A DNA stretch of 34,055 nucleotides from Methylobacterium aquaticum (GCF_001043915.1 NZ_LABX01000159.1:1-34055), one strand, 5' to 3'. Shown: positions 16,716-25,616, counted from the first letter of the stretch. Notes: generated by a model from the letters alone, not told the origin. Numbers and translations: made by a program.

Positions 16716-17800
16716 GGCCGGGCTCCGGCGGCACGGCGCGGCAGCGCGACGACGAGGTGCTGGCCGCCTCCCATGGGAGAGGCTTGCCGCAGCTCCGGAG
16801 CACCGAAGCCCGGCACCCGCCCCAGCGCCGAGAGCACCGCCTGCGTGTCGGGAGCGAGCAGCGTCAGTTCGAGCCCCGCTTGGGTGAGGCGCAGGCTCTG
16901 CGCCGACACCGTGTCCGGCAGGGCCGCCGCGACCGCGTCCCAGACCCGCGCCAGCGGGATGCCGCGCTCCGCCAGGATCGCGGCGGCACCGGCCTGGACC
17001 GCCGGCGGCAGGCCGGAGGCCGCCGCCCGGCGGGCGGTCGCGAAGGCGTCGTCGAGGGCGGCGAGCGTCGCCGCCTGGTGCTGGCGCAGTCCCACGCAGG
17101 CCCCGACCAGGAACAGCCCGGTCGCCGCGACCAGCACGAGGTTGCCGGCGCTGCGCAGGAGCCCCGGCAGCGCATGGTGCCCGCTCGACAGGAGATCGAC
17201 CGGCATCGTCCGGTCCTCCGCCGGACCGACCGCGACGACGCTCGCCGTCAGCCCCGCCCCCGCCAGCGCCGCCAGCACGGGGCCGAGCCGGGCGCGCTTG
17301 AGCACGATGTGGCGGACCCGCAGGGTGCGGGTCTCCGGATTCTCGCCCTCGACGTACCAGTCGCTGAACACCTGGTCGGCGCGGAACGGGGTCGCGGCCT
17401 CCAGCTCCTGCGCCAGCACCGCCCGCATCCGCGGCAGGGCCGCGCTCGGCAGGTCCAGGGTGCGGATGAAGCAGGCGGCCGGATCGACGATGACCTTCGC
17501 CCGTCCCTCCGGCCGGCCGCCGCGGATCGCGGCGATCTGCCCGGCGAGGTCGTCCGCGTGAAGGTCGAGCCGATAGGTCCGGTCCGGTCCGTCGCGCCGG
17601 TCGATCACCGTCAGGCCGGCCTCGTGCGGCGCGCCCAGCCGCAGGATCAGTACGGCCGGCTCGCGATCGGTGCGGGCCTCGGCGAGGCCGAGGAGGTGCG
17701 CGGCGGCATCGACGCCCCGGCGCAGCGAGGCTTCGAGCGACGACGGCAGGCCCTGTGCGAGGGACGAGGGGGCCTGGGACGAGGCGGATGGCGCGCGCAA
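16712..17800 (-). CDS. gspL: Type II secretion protein GspL-like
   Basis: A 362-residue platform protein. The N-terminal half is an actin-like cytoplasmic domain that in GspL binds the GspE ATPase; it includes a PilM-like segment around LPSAALPRMRAVLAQELEAATPF. A transmembrane helix follows at about 205-225 (NLVLVAATGLFLVGACVGL), then a coiled stretch and a C-terminal ferredoxin-like domain. The start is a TTG at 17800 with a GGAG site 10 bases upstream; no ATG lies in a plausible place. It is divergent from gspE across 156 bases, so its partner ATPase is adjacent. It is first in the minus-strand L-M-C/N unit. Confidence 0.83.
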   Translation of the reverse strand: MRAPSASSQAPSSLAQGLPSSLEASLRRGVDAAAHLLGLAEARTDREPAVLILRLGAPHEAGLTVIDRRDGPDRTYRLDLHADDLAGQIAAIRGGRPEGRAKVIVDPAACFIRTLDLPSAALPRMRAVLAQELEAATPFRADQVFSDWYVEGENPETRTLRVRHIVLKRARLGPVLAALAGAGLTASVVAVGPAEDRTMPVDLLSSGHHALPGLLRSAGNLVLVAATGLFLVGACVGLRQHQAATLAALDDAFATARRAAASGLPPAVQAGAAAILAERGIPLARVWDAVAAALPDTVSAQSLRLTQAGLELTLLAPDTQAVLSALGRVPGFGAPELRQASPMGGGQHLVVALPRRAAGARP

Positions 17801-17956
17801 GACGGGTCGGCTCCGGTGCCCGCGAGATCGCCGGGGGCGTCGCTGACCGATCTAACGCCGCGATATTTCCGTCCGCTTAAGGACGCGGCGCGAGAATGCG
17901 TGCGGCGGCGCGCCGATTCCCTTCTTTTCTTACCGATCTCTCTGGGGCACAGGACG
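17801..17956. promoter_or_regulatory. Divergent promoter region between gspL and gspE
   Basis: This 156-bp gap must hold promoters for both secretion units. It has AT-richer patches and an inverted repeat CGTCC/GGACG with a 6-base spacer (17870-17885) centred on CTTAA. No confident -35/-10 pair was recognised. Confidence 0.4.
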
Positions 17957-19687
17957 ATGCTGAGCATCTGGGCGGGCAAGACCCGGCCGCGACGGGCGCG
18001 GGCCGACCGGCGCGACGCAGCCCGCAGCCGCACCGAGGACCTGCGCGCCTTCGTCGACCGGCTCGCGGAGAGCGACGTGCTGGACGCAGCCGGCCACGAA
18101 CGGGCGCTCGCCGCCCTCGACGGGCCGGGCCGGCGCCCCCTGCCCCTGCTCCTCACCGAACTCGGCCTCGTCCACGAGACGACCCTGGTCACCGCCCTCT
18201 CGGAGGCGACCGGCCTGCCGATCCTGCGCCAGGAGGACCTGCCCGGCGAGCCGGTCCTGGCCGACCTGCTCTCGCCCGATTATTGCGCCCGCGCCAGGGT
18301 GCTGCCGCTCGCCGCCGAGCCCGACCGCCTGGTCGTCGCGCTCGTCGATCCGTTCGAGCCCGAGACCGGCCGGGCGCTGGAGCATCTCGTCGACCGGCCG
18401 GTGGCCTTCCGCCTGGTCGGCCCGGGCAGCTTCGAGCGGGCCCACCGCGCCGTCTACGGCGACGTCGCCGAGGAGGGCGAGGCGGGGAGCGACGACGACC
18501 TCGCGCGGCTCGCCGACGTGGCGAGCCAGGCGCCGATCGTGCGCCTCGCGGCGCGGCTGGTGCGCAAGGCGTTCGAAGTGTCGGCCTCCGACATCCACCT
18601 GGAGGCGGAGGAGGCCGACATGCGGGTGCGCTACCGGGTCGACGGCGTGCTGGTCGAATCCGAGCGGCTGCCGAAATCGGTGCAGCTGGCGCTGACCACC
18701 CGCATCAAGATCCAGGCCGGCCTCAACATCGCCGAGCGGCGCCTGCCCCAGGACGGGCGCATGCAGGCCCCCGACCGCGGCCAGGACGTCGACATCCGCG
18801 TCTCGACCCTGCCGACGGCGCATGGCGAGAGCGTGGTTCTGCGTGTCCTCGACGGCTCGCGCCGGGTCGAGGACTTTTCCGCGCTCGGCTTCGACGCGGC
18901 GGCGATTCAAGAGATCGGCGCGATGACGAGCCGCCCGAACGGCCTCGTCCTCGTCACCGGCCCGACCGGCTCCGGCAAGACCACCACGCTCTACGCCGCG
19001 CTCCGCCGGATCAACGGCCCTCACCTCAAGGTCGTCACCGTCGAGGACCCGGTCGAGTACCGGATGGCGGGGGTGAACCAGGTCCAGGCCCATCCGGGGA
19101 TCGGCCTCGACTTCGCGGCGGCGCTGCGCTCGATCCTGCGCCAGGACCCGGACGTGGTGATGGTCGGCGAGATCCGCGACGGCGAGACCGCCCGCATCGC
19201 CGTCCAGGCGGCGCTGACCGGCCACCTCGTCATCTCGACGCTGCACACCAACTCCGCCCCCGCCACCGTGACCCGGCTGATGGACATGGGCATCGAGCCC
19301 TACCTCATCGCCGCGACCCTCAACGGCGTGGTCGCCCAGCGCCTGGTGCGCCGGCTCTGCGGCGCCTGCGCCGAGGCGACCCCGGCGACGCCGCAGGAGC
19401 GCCTGCGCCTCGGCATTCTCCCTGAGGCCCCGTTGAGCCTCAAGCGGGCCCGCGGTTGTGCGGCCTGCAACGGCACCGGCTATCGCGGCCGCATGGTCGC
19501 CTCGGAGATCATGACCCTCGACGGCGAGTTGCGCGGTCTGATCGCCAATCGCGCCGACGAGCAGACCCTGACCGCCCGGGCCCGCGCGGCCGGCATGACG
19601 ACGCTCGCCGACAGCGCCCGGGCCCGGGTGCTCGACGGCGACACCACCCTCGACGAGGTCGGGCGGGTGCTGGAAGGGACTTTGTAG
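17957..19687 (+). CDS. gspE: Type II secretion ATPase GspE
   Basis: The 576-residue cytoplasmic hexameric ATPase that powers pseudopilus assembly. Order of parts: an N-terminal MshEN-like domain (about 40-160), an N2 domain with SASDIHLEAE, then the ATPase core. That core shows Walker A GPTGSGKTTT (about 335), Asp box VEDPVEYRM, Walker B VVMVGEIRDGETA and His box GHLVISTLHTNSA. A zinc motif follows as two CxxC pairs (CGAC and CAAC). The ATG at 17957 is chosen at the natural N-terminus. Its ribosome site (AGGA, 2 bases away) is weak, and an in-frame GTG about 17 codons earlier is an alternative. gspF follows with no gap. The zinc motif and neighbours favour GspE over PilB. Confidence 0.93.
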   Translation: MLSIWAGKTRPRRARADRRDAARSRTEDLRAFVDRLAESDVLDAAGHERALAALDGPGRRPLPLLLTELGLVHETTLVTALSEATGLPILRQEDLPGEPVLADLLSPDYCARARVLPLAAEPDRLVVALVDPFEPETGRALEHLVDRPVAFRLVGPGSFERAHRAVYGDVAEEGEAGSDDDLARLADVASQAPIVRLAARLVRKAFEVSASDIHLEAEEADMRVRYRVDGVLVESERLPKSVQLALTTRIKIQAGLNIAERRLPQDGRMQAPDRGQDVDIRVSTLPTAHGESVVLRVLDGSRRVEDFSALGFDAAAIQEIGAMTSRPNGLVLVTGPTGSGKTTTLYAALRRINGPHLKVVTVEDPVEYRMAGVNQVQAHPGIGLDFAAALRSILRQDPDVVMVGEIRDGETARIAVQAALTGHLVISTLHTNSAPATVTRLMDMGIEPYLIAATLNGVVAQRLVRRLCGACAEATPATPQERLRLGILPEAPLSLKRARGCAACNGTGYRGRMVASEIMTLDGELRGLIANRADEQTLTARARAAGMTTLADSARARVLDGDTTLDEVGRVLEGTL

Positions 19688-20902
19688 ATGCCGCGCTTCG
19701 CCTACAAAGCCTATGCGGGGGACGGGCGCTCGCGCACCGGCAAGATCGAGGCCGAGACCCGCCAGCGCGCGGTGGCGCTGCTGCGTGTCGACGGGCTCCA
19801 GGTCTACGAGATCGAGCAGGCGGCGGCCGGGCCGGCGCCGTTCTGGCGCCGCGACCTGTTCGGGCGCGACCGGGTCAACGATGCCGCCCGGGTCGCCTTC
19901 CTGCGCGAGTTCGGGACGCTGGTCGGCGCCGGGCTGACCGTCGACAAGGCCCTGCGCCTCGTCGAGCGCCAGGCCGGGCCGGCGCTCAAGCCGGTCCTCG
20001 CCGATCTGCTGGAGCGGGTGGTGGCCGGCGCCTCCCTGTCGAAGGCGATGGCGGCCCATCCGCAGGCGTTCCCGCGCGACATGGTCGACATCGTGCGCGC
20101 CGGCGAGGCCACCGGCACCCTCGTCGATGTGGTCGGCTCGCTCACCGCCTCGATCGAGCGCCGCGACGCGGTGAAGCGGCACCTGGTCTCGGCGATGATC
20201 TATCCGGCTCTGCTCGTCGCCATGGCGGTCGGCACCGTGGCGATGATCGTCGGCGTGCTGGTGCCGGCGCTCGCCCCCCTCTTCGAGGGCAGCGGCCAGG
20301 CGCCGCCCTTCGCGATCCGCGCCGCCGCCTGGCTCGGCGACACGCTCTCCTCCACCTGGCCCGTCCTCCTCGGCGGCGTCGCGCTCGTGGTCGTCGGGCT
20401 CGCCCGGGCGTGGCCGATGCCCGGCTTCGCGGCGGCCCGCGCGCGATGGGCGCTCCGCCTGCCGCTGGTGCGCGAGATCGTGGTCGGCATCGAATGCGGC
20501 CGGTTCTGTCGGGTGCTCGGCACGCTCCTCACCGCCGAGGTGCCGATTCCCGACGCGGTCGCGGCGACCCGCCCGCTCGCCGGCAACCGGGTGTTTCGCC
20601 AGGCCCTCGACGAGGCCGGGCGGCGGCTGGCCGAGGGCGGCAGCCTCGCCTCGGGGTTGTCCTCGCTCAAGCCCTACGCCGCCTCGACCCTCAACCTCAT
20701 CGCCAGCGGCGAGCAGGTGAACCGCCTCGGCAGCGTCCTCATCCATGCCGCCGAGATGCACGAGACCGAGACCCGCCAGCGCATCGACCGTCTGCTCGCC
20801 CTGCTCACCCCCCTGGTGACGGTGGCGATCGGCGGGCTGATCGGCGGGCTCATCATCTCGGTGATGGGGGCGATCCTGAGCGTGGGGCAATTGACGCAGT
20901 AG
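19688..20902 (+). CDS. gspF: Type II secretion inner-membrane protein GspF
   Basis: A 404-residue polytopic platform protein. It begins MPRFAYKAY, typical of GspF/PilC, and has two repeated cytoplasmic T2SSF domains (about 70-190 and 270-390). Each is followed by hydrophobic helices, including LLVAMAVGTVAMIVGVLV near 180 and the final GGLIGGLIISVMGAIL. The ATG abuts the gspE stop with no spacer, so the pair is translationally coupled. No pseudopilin (GspG-K), secretin (GspD) or prepilin peptidase gene follows. It ends the plus-strand secretion unit. Confidence 0.92.
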   Translation: MPRFAYKAYAGDGRSRTGKIEAETRQRAVALLRVDGLQVYEIEQAAAGPAPFWRRDLFGRDRVNDAARVAFLREFGTLVGAGLTVDKALRLVERQAGPALKPVLADLLERVVAGASLSKAMAAHPQAFPRDMVDIVRAGEATGTLVDVVGSLTASIERRDAVKRHLVSAMIYPALLVAMAVGTVAMIVGVLVPALAPLFEGSGQAPPFAIRAAAWLGDTLSSTWPVLLGGVALVVVGLARAWPMPGFAAARARWALRLPLVREIVVGIECGRFCRVLGTLLTAEVPIPDAVAATRPLAGNRVFRQALDEAGRRLAEGGSLASGLSSLKPYAASTLNLIASGEQVNRLGSVLIHAAEMHETETRQRIDRLLALLTPLVTVAIGGLIGGLIISVMGAILSVGQLTQ

Positions 20903-20967
20903 GGGCGGTGGGATCCGGGCCGGTGCCAGGCGCGTTGGCTGCGCTCCTCACCCCGGGAGCGCCGCCC

Positions 20968-21285
20968 GTGCCCGCCGATCCTCGACAATGCCTGATCCTG
21001 CTGGCTGCCTGCACCCTCGTGAGCATGCCGATGGCGGCCCTCGCCCAAGGCCGCCCCTCGACCCTCGCCATGACCTGTGGCCAGGCGCGGGGCTTCCTCT
21101 CCGCCCAGGGCGCCGCGGTGCTCGGCACCGGCGGCCATACCTACGACCGGTTCGTGCGCGATCGCAGCTTCTGCGAGCCGACGCAGATCACCAGGAACGC
21201 CTTCGTGCCGACCCGCGACACGCCGGACTGCCCGATCGGCTATCGCTGCATCGAGCCCGGCCGCAATTGGTTCGACGACGACTAA
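20968..21285 (+). CDS. Small secreted four-cysteine protein of unknown function
   Basis: A 105-residue protein. The GTG start at 20968 has a GGGAG site 8 bases upstream and opens a signal peptide (hydrophobic core LILLAACTLVSMPMAALA, cleavage likely before QG). The mature part is about 77 residues with exactly four cysteines, in the contexts TCGQARG, SFCEPT, DCPIGY and RCIEPG. Two disulfides are therefore possible. The segment GAAVLGTGGHTYDRFV is compact and conserved-looking, and resembles small uncharacterised secreted proteins I associate with Rhizobiales. It follows gspF by 65 bases on the same strand. A role as secretion substrate or accessory is only a guess from position. Third-position GC matches its neighbours. 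Confidence 0.75.
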   Translation: MPADPRQCLILLAACTLVSMPMAALAQGRPSTLAMTCGQARGFLSAQGAAVLGTGGHTYDRFVRDRSFCEPTQITRNAFVPTRDTPDCPIGYRCIEPGRNWFDDD

Positions 21286-21290
21286 CACCA

Positions 21291-21413
21291 TCGGCCCAAG
21301 ATGCAGACGCATCAGGCCGATGAACCATCTCAAATTTTCGATACTAAGCCAAAGGCTTGGCGAAAATTGGAGAACGGATCCAAAGGTCGTTTTCTTTCGA
21401 CCGTTGGTGTAAA
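21291..21413 (+). repeat. Dispersed intergenic repeat, copy A
   Basis: A reference copy of a roughly 120-bp repeat, AT-richer than surrounding genes. The same order of blocks appears in copies B and C: CGGCCCAAGATGC, GACGCATC, CATCTC, AATTTTCGA, GGCTTGGCGA, CCAAAGGTCGTT, CGACCG, TTGGT. The right end is palindromic (GGTCG ... CGACC). It occupies the gap between the small secreted protein and the end of galU. An open frame through it shares amino acids with one in copy B, but copy C has a stop in that frame, so it is unlikely to be a gene. Confidence 0.85.
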
Positions 21414-21504
21414 GCGCTTCACGATTGCGTTGCAATCGCGAAGCTTCTCTGGCTGGCCTCGCGCCCGGGCTCCCCGGCCGGGAGCCGCGGGCGCGGGACA
21501 AGGC

Positions 21505-22371
21505 TCAGCCCTTCTTCAGCAGCGCTTCGATCTCCTGCCTCAGCGCGTCGCGCAGTTCCGGCCGCTCCAGGCCGTAGGCGAGGTTGGCGACCAGGAAGCC
21601 GAGCTTCGAGCCGGTGTCGTAGGTCTTGCCGCGGTAGTGCATGCCGTAGAATTTCTGTGTCTCCGACAGGCGCTTCATGCCGTCGGTGAGCTGGATCTCG
21701 CCGCCCGCCCCGCGCTCGCCCCGCTCCAGGATGGAGAAGATCTCCGGCTGGAGGATGTAGCGGCCCGAGATGATGTAGTTCGACGGCGCGGTCCCCTTCG
21801 GCGGCTTCTCCACCATGCCGGTGATCTCGAAGGTGTCGCCGTATTCCTGGCCGACGCTGACGATGCCGTATTGGTGGGTCTGGTCGGGGGCGACCTCCTC
21901 GACGGCGATGATGTTGCCGCCATGGGTCTCGTAGGCGGCGAGCATCTGCACCATGCTGCCGCGGCTGAGCATGTCGGGCAGGATCACCGCGAACGGCTCG
22001 TCGCCGACGATCTCGCGGGCGCACCACACCGCGTGGCCGAGGCCCAGCGGCTCCTGCTGGCGGGTGAAGCTGGTCTGGCCGGCTGCCGGCAGGTCCTTCT
22101 TCAGCGCCTCGTAGGCGTCGTGCTTGCCGCGCTCCTGAAGGGTCCGGTCGAGCTCGTAGGCGATGTCGAAATGGTCCTCGATGACGGCCTTGCCGCGGCC
22201 GGTGACGAAGATGAAGTGCTCGATGCCGGCCTCGCGCGCCTCGTCGACCACGTGCTGCACCACCGGGCGGTCGACGACGGTCAGCATCTCCTTGGGCACC
22301 GCCTTGGTCGCCGGCAGGAAGCGGGTGCCGAGACCGGCAACCGGGAGGACGGCCTTGCGAATGCGCTTCAT
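21505..22371 (-). CDS. galU: UTP-glucose-1-phosphate uridylyltransferase
   Basis: A 288-residue GalU/ExoN-type nucleotidyltransferase making UDP-glucose from UTP and glucose-1-phosphate for envelope and capsule polysaccharides. The N-terminal signature is plain: VAGLGTRFLPATKAVPKEM, containing the GxGTRFLP loop and the catalytic lysine. Further in are the LPDM metal-site segment and the late TGSKLGFL. Two adjacent ATGs (22374 and 22371) are possible; both give a normal-length protein. It is divergent from galE, which uses its product, across a 179-bp gap with a strong inverted repeat. A copy of the dispersed repeat lies beyond its stop. Confidence 0.95.
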   Translation of the reverse strand: MKRIRKAVLPVAGLGTRFLPATKAVPKEMLTVVDRPVVQHVVDEAREAGIEHFIFVTGRGKAVIEDHFDIAYELDRTLQERGKHDAYEALKKDLPAAGQTSFTRQQEPLGLGHAVWCAREIVGDEPFAVILPDMLSRGSMVQMLAAYETHGGNIIAVEEVAPDQTHQYGIVSVGQEYGDTFEITGMVEKPPKGTAPSNYIISGRYILQPEIFSILERGERGAGGEIQLTDGMKRLSETQKFYGMHYRGKTYDTGSKLGFLVANLAYGLERPELRDALRQEIEALLKKG

Positions 22372-22429
22372 CATGCGTGATCCCGTGAACACCGAGGAGC
22401 TGCCGGACCGCCCGGCGGGGCGGGCATCC

Positions 22430-22448
22430 CCGGGCGTCTCACGCCCGG
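22430..22448. promoter_or_regulatory. Inverted repeat between galU and galE
   Basis: CCGGGCGT and ACGCCCGG form a perfect 8-bp stem over a 3-base loop, about 60-77 bases upstream of galU and 100 bases upstream of galE. It could be a shared operator or a galU leader hairpin. Confidence 0.4.
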
Positions 22449-22550
22449 CGGACCTCCTCCCCCTTTGCACCCTTGCCATCGGACAGCTTAATTGACGCTG
22501 AAGCATTGCGGGTTATGGATCAACCCGTCTCACGCCGGGGAGCGGACGGA

Positions 22551-23543
22551 ATGGCGGTACTTGTCACGGGTGGGGCCGGCTATATCGGCAGCCACATGGT
22601 GCTCGCCCTGATCGACGCCGGACACGAGGAAGTCGTGGTCCTCGACGATCTCTCGACCGGCTTCGACTGGGCCCTGCCGCCGGAGGTCACGCTGGTGCGC
22701 GGCGACGTCGCCGACCAGACCTTGGTGGCCGAGACCATCCGCCGACACGGAATCGACGCGCTCGCCCACTTCGCCGCCAAGATCGTGGTGCCGGATTCGG
22801 TGTCGGATCCCCTCGGCTACTACCTTGCCAACACGGTCAAGTCGCGGGCGCTGATCGAGGCGGCGATCGGGGCCGGCGTGCGCCACGTGATCTTCTCCTC
22901 GACCGCGGCCGTCTACGGCGAGCCGGCGGTCGTCCCGGTGCCCGAGGATCTGACGCCGAACCCGATCAACCCCTATGGCCGCTCGAAGCTGATGACCGAG
23001 TGGATGCTGGAGGACGCCGCCCGCGCCCACGGCATCAGCTACGTCGCCCTGCGCTACTTCAACGTGGCGGGGGCCGATCCGCGCGGCCGCTCGGGCCAGT
23101 CGACCCCGAACGCCACCCATCTCATCAAGGTCGCGACGCAAGCCGCCCTCGGCAAGCGCAGCCATCTTGAGGTGTTCGGCACCGATTATCCGACCCCGGA
23201 CGGGTCGTGCCTGCGCGACTACATCCAGGTCTCCGACCTCGCCGCCGCCCATCTCGTGGCGCTCAACCATCTGCGTCGGGGCGGTGAGAGCCTGACGCTC
23301 AATTGCGGCTACGGCCGCGGCTATTCGGTGCTCGAGGTGATCGACGTGGTGAAGTCGGTCTCCGGCGTCGATTTCCCGGTCACGCTGTCGCCGCGCCGCG
23401 CCGGCGACCCGTCGCGGATCGTCGCCGGGGCCGACCGGATCCGGGCCGAGCTGGGCTGGGTGCCGCAGCACGACGACCTGCGGGCGATCGTGACCCAGGC
23501 GCTCGCCTGGGAAGAGGCTCTGGCCCGTCGCAACCGGGTCTGA
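22551..23543 (+). CDS. galE: UDP-glucose 4-epimerase
   Basis: A 330-residue extended short-chain dehydrogenase that interconverts UDP-glucose and UDP-galactose with bound NAD. The start at 22551 is chosen for its GGGGAG site and because the NAD motif follows at once (VTGGAGYIG, residues 5-13). The catalytic triad is visible: Ser/Thr in FSSTAAVYG (about 116-118), Tyr142 and Lys146 in PYGRSK. ALRYFNVAGAD and CLRDYIQVSDLA are typical of GalE. An in-frame ATG at 22515 would add 12 residues. The lytic transglycosylase gene begins 3 bases after its stop, so they are probably cotranscribed. Confidence 0.95.
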   Translation: MAVLVTGGAGYIGSHMVLALIDAGHEEVVVLDDLSTGFDWALPPEVTLVRGDVADQTLVAETIRRHGIDALAHFAAKIVVPDSVSDPLGYYLANTVKSRALIEAAIGAGVRHVIFSSTAAVYGEPAVVPVPEDLTPNPINPYGRSKLMTEWMLEDAARAHGISYVALRYFNVAGADPRGRSGQSTPNATHLIKVATQAALGKRSHLEVFGTDYPTPDGSCLRDYIQVSDLAAAHLVALNHLRRGGESLTLNCGYGRGYSVLEVIDVVKSVSGVDFPVTLSPRRAGDPSRIVAGADRIRAELGWVPQHDDLRAIVTQALAWEEALARRNRV

Positions 23544-23546
23544 TCC

Positions 23547-24731
23547 ATGCTCCGCACCCGGTTCGCCCTGCGCGGCGCGCTTGCCCTCGGCGCCGCCCTG
23601 GTCCTCGCCGCGCCCGTCCGCGCGGGCGATTTCCGGGCCTTCGTCGAGGAGCTGTGGCCGGCGGCCGCATCGCGAAACGTCTCACGGGCGACCTTCGACG
23701 CCGCCTTCCGGGGCGTCACCCCGGATCCGGCGGTGCTGGCGCGCCTGCGCCGCCAGGGCGAGTTCGGCCGCCCGGTCTGGGAGTACCTGACCGGAGCGGT
23801 CTCCGCCGGCCGCATCGCCCGCGGGCGGGCGGAAGCGGCGCGGCGCGCCGAGACCCTGGCGGCGATCGAGGCGCGGTACGGCGTGCCCGGCCCGGTGCTG
23901 CTCGCCTTCTGGGGCATCGAATCGGATTTCGGCGCCAGCGCCGGCACGATGCCGGTGATCCGGTCTCTCGCCACCCTGGCCGAGGCGCGCCATCGCGGCG
24001 AGCTGTTCCGCGACGAACTCCTGGCGGCGCTGGAGATCCTCGATCATCACGACGTGACGCCGGAGCGGATGCGCGGCTCCTGGGCCGGCGCCATGGGCCA
24101 GACACAGTTCCTGCCCTCGGCCTATCTGCGGGCGGCGGTCGATTTCGACGGCGATGGCCGGCGCGACATCTGGGATTCGGCGCCGGACGCACTCGCCTCG
24201 ATCGCGAATTTCCTCAGCCAGGCCGGGTGGCGCCGCGAGCTGCCCTGGGGCGTTGCCGTCACCCTGCCGGCGGATGTCGACCTCTCGCGCTACCGCGGCC
24301 CGTTCTCCGATTTCGCCCGGCGCGGGGTCCGGAGCCTCGATGGCGACGCCCTGCCGGAATCCGGCGAGGCGAGCCTTTTCCTGCCCGGCGGCGCTGGCGG
24401 GCCGGCCTTCCTGATCACCGCCAATTTCGAGGCGATCCGCGCCTACAACACCTCGGATTCCTACGCGCTGGCGGTGGGCCATTTCTCCGACCGGATCGCC
24501 GGGGGCCCTGCCCTCGCCGCGCCCTGGCCGACCGGGCCGCGCCTCGACCAGGCCGGGCTCACGGCGCTCCAGCGCGGGCTCGCCGCGAAGGCGCTCTATG
24601 ACGGCCCGTTCGACGGCCGGGCCGGGCCGAAACTGCGCGAGGCGGTGCGGCGCTACCAGATCGCCGCCGGGCTGCCGGCGGACGGCTACGCCACCCCGGC
24701 CCTGCTGGCGCACCTGCGCGCCGACCGCTGA
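23547..24731 (+). CDS. MltB-type lytic murein transglycosylase with C-terminal peptidoglycan-binding domain
   Basis: A 394-residue periplasmic enzyme that cleaves peptidoglycan to 1,6-anhydro products. A signal peptide (ALRGALALGAALVLAAPVRA) is followed by an SLT_2/MltB domain. The catalytic glutamate is Glu125 in FWGIESDFG, and the substrate loop is AGAMGQTQFLPSAY. The C-terminal 60 residues form a PG_binding_1 domain (LTALQRGLAAKALYDGPFDG onward). There is no lipobox cysteine, so it is predicted soluble. It follows galE by 3 bases. Its exact cellular role (turnover, division or insertion of envelope machines) cannot be inferred. Confidence 0.93.
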   Translation: MLRTRFALRGALALGAALVLAAPVRAGDFRAFVEELWPAAASRNVSRATFDAAFRGVTPDPAVLARLRRQGEFGRPVWEYLTGAVSAGRIARGRAEAARRAETLAAIEARYGVPGPVLLAFWGIESDFGASAGTMPVIRSLATLAEARHRGELFRDELLAALEILDHHDVTPERMRGSWAGAMGQTQFLPSAYLRAAVDFDGDGRRDIWDSAPDALASIANFLSQAGWRRELPWGVAVTLPADVDLSRYRGPFSDFARRGVRSLDGDALPESGEASLFLPGGAGGPAFLITANFEAIRAYNTSDSYALAVGHFSDRIAGGPALAAPWPTGPRLDQAGLTALQRGLAAKALYDGPFDGRAGPKLREAVRRYQIAAGLPADGYATPALLAHLRADR

Positions 24732-24818
24732 GACTGCGAGGCGATGGACAAGCGGGTCCGGCTTCCGCCAGGATTCGCCATCGTGAACCGCCGCGACGGC
24801 GAAGGAGACACGGACACC

Positions 24819-25616
24819 ATGGCTCACGCACTGGGCGCGCCGGCCGGCGAGCGGCTCCCCGACGGCCTCAACCAGCCCGACCTGGCCGGGCCCGAGGTGC
24901 GCCGGGCCAAGGAGGACCTGGCCGCCTGCTTCCGCATGGCGGCGCGGTACGGCCTGGAAGAGGGCATCTGCAACCATTTCTCGGCGATGGTGCCGGGCTA
25001 CGACGACCTCTTCATCGTCAACCCCTATGGCTACGCCTTCGCGGAACTCACCGCCTCGAAGCTCCTGGTCTGCGACTTCCACGGCAATGTCGTGGCGGGC
25101 GGGGGCCAGCCCGAGGCCACCGCCTTCTACATCCATGCCCGGCTGCACGCGCGCATCCCGCGGGCCCGCGTGGCGTTCCACACCCACATGCCCTACGCCA
25201 CCGCCCTCTCGATGACCGAGGGCGATCCCCTGATCTTCGCCGGGCAGACGGCGCTCAAGTTCTACGGCCGCACCGCCTTCGACCGGAACTACAACGGGCT
25301 GGCCCTCGACAGCGCCGAGGGCGACCGCATCGCCGACAGCGTCGGCGAGGCCGACATCGTGTTCATGAAGAACCACGGCGTGATGGTGCTCGGGCCCACC
25401 ATCGCGGAAGCCTGGGACGACCTCTATTACCTGGAGCGTGCGGCCGAGGTTCAGGTGCTCGCCCTCTCGACCGGCCGTCCGGTCCTGCCGGTCGCTCCCG
25501 CCATCGCCGAGGCCGCCTCCCGCCAGATGCGCGAGGGCGATCCCGAATCGGCCCGCCTCCACCTCGCGGCGGTCCGCCGGCGGCTCGACCGGGAGGAGCC
25601 GGACTACGCCGATTGA
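24819..25616 (+). CDS. Class II aldolase/adducin-family protein
   Basis: A 265-residue Zn2+-dependent aldolase-fold protein (AraD/FucA superfamily). Zinc ligands are visible as His121 and His123 in FHTHMPYATA and His186 in MKNHGVMV. The catalytic glutamate is likely Glu99 in GGGQPEAT. NHFSAMVPG (about 52-60) is the usual phosphate/substrate loop. The ATG at 24819 is preferred (AGGAGA about 12 bases upstream); an in-frame ATG at 24744 adds 25 residues that do not look conserved. It lies 87 bases after the transglycosylase stop. Family members act on sugar phosphates or other hydroxyacids; no pathway neighbours point to a substrate. Confidence 0.9.
   Translation: MAHALGAPAGERLPDGLNQPDLAGPEVRRAKEDLAACFRMAARYGLEEGICNHFSAMVPGYDDLFIVNPYGYAFAELTASKLLVCDFHGNVVAGGGQPEATAFYIHARLHARIPRARVAFHTHMPYATALSMTEGDPLIFAGQTALKFYGRTAFDRNYNGLALDSAEGDRIADSVGEADIVFMKNHGVMVLGPTIAEAWDDLYYLERAAEVQVLALSTGRPVLPVAPAIAEAASRQMREGDPESARLHLAAVRRRLDREEPDYAD

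Noticed and set aside
17930..20890. 986-codon open frame on the minus strand opposite gspE and gspF
   Set aside because: Shadow of strongly conserved plus-strand genes in GC-rich DNA; the translation is His/Arg/Gly/Asp-rich with no motif or signal.
21301..21413. Short open frames inside the dispersed repeats (for example one with MNHLKFS in copy A and a similar one in copy B)
   Set aside because: The frame is stopped early in copy C and an indel shifts the end in A versus B, so the similarity follows DNA homology rather than a conserved protein.
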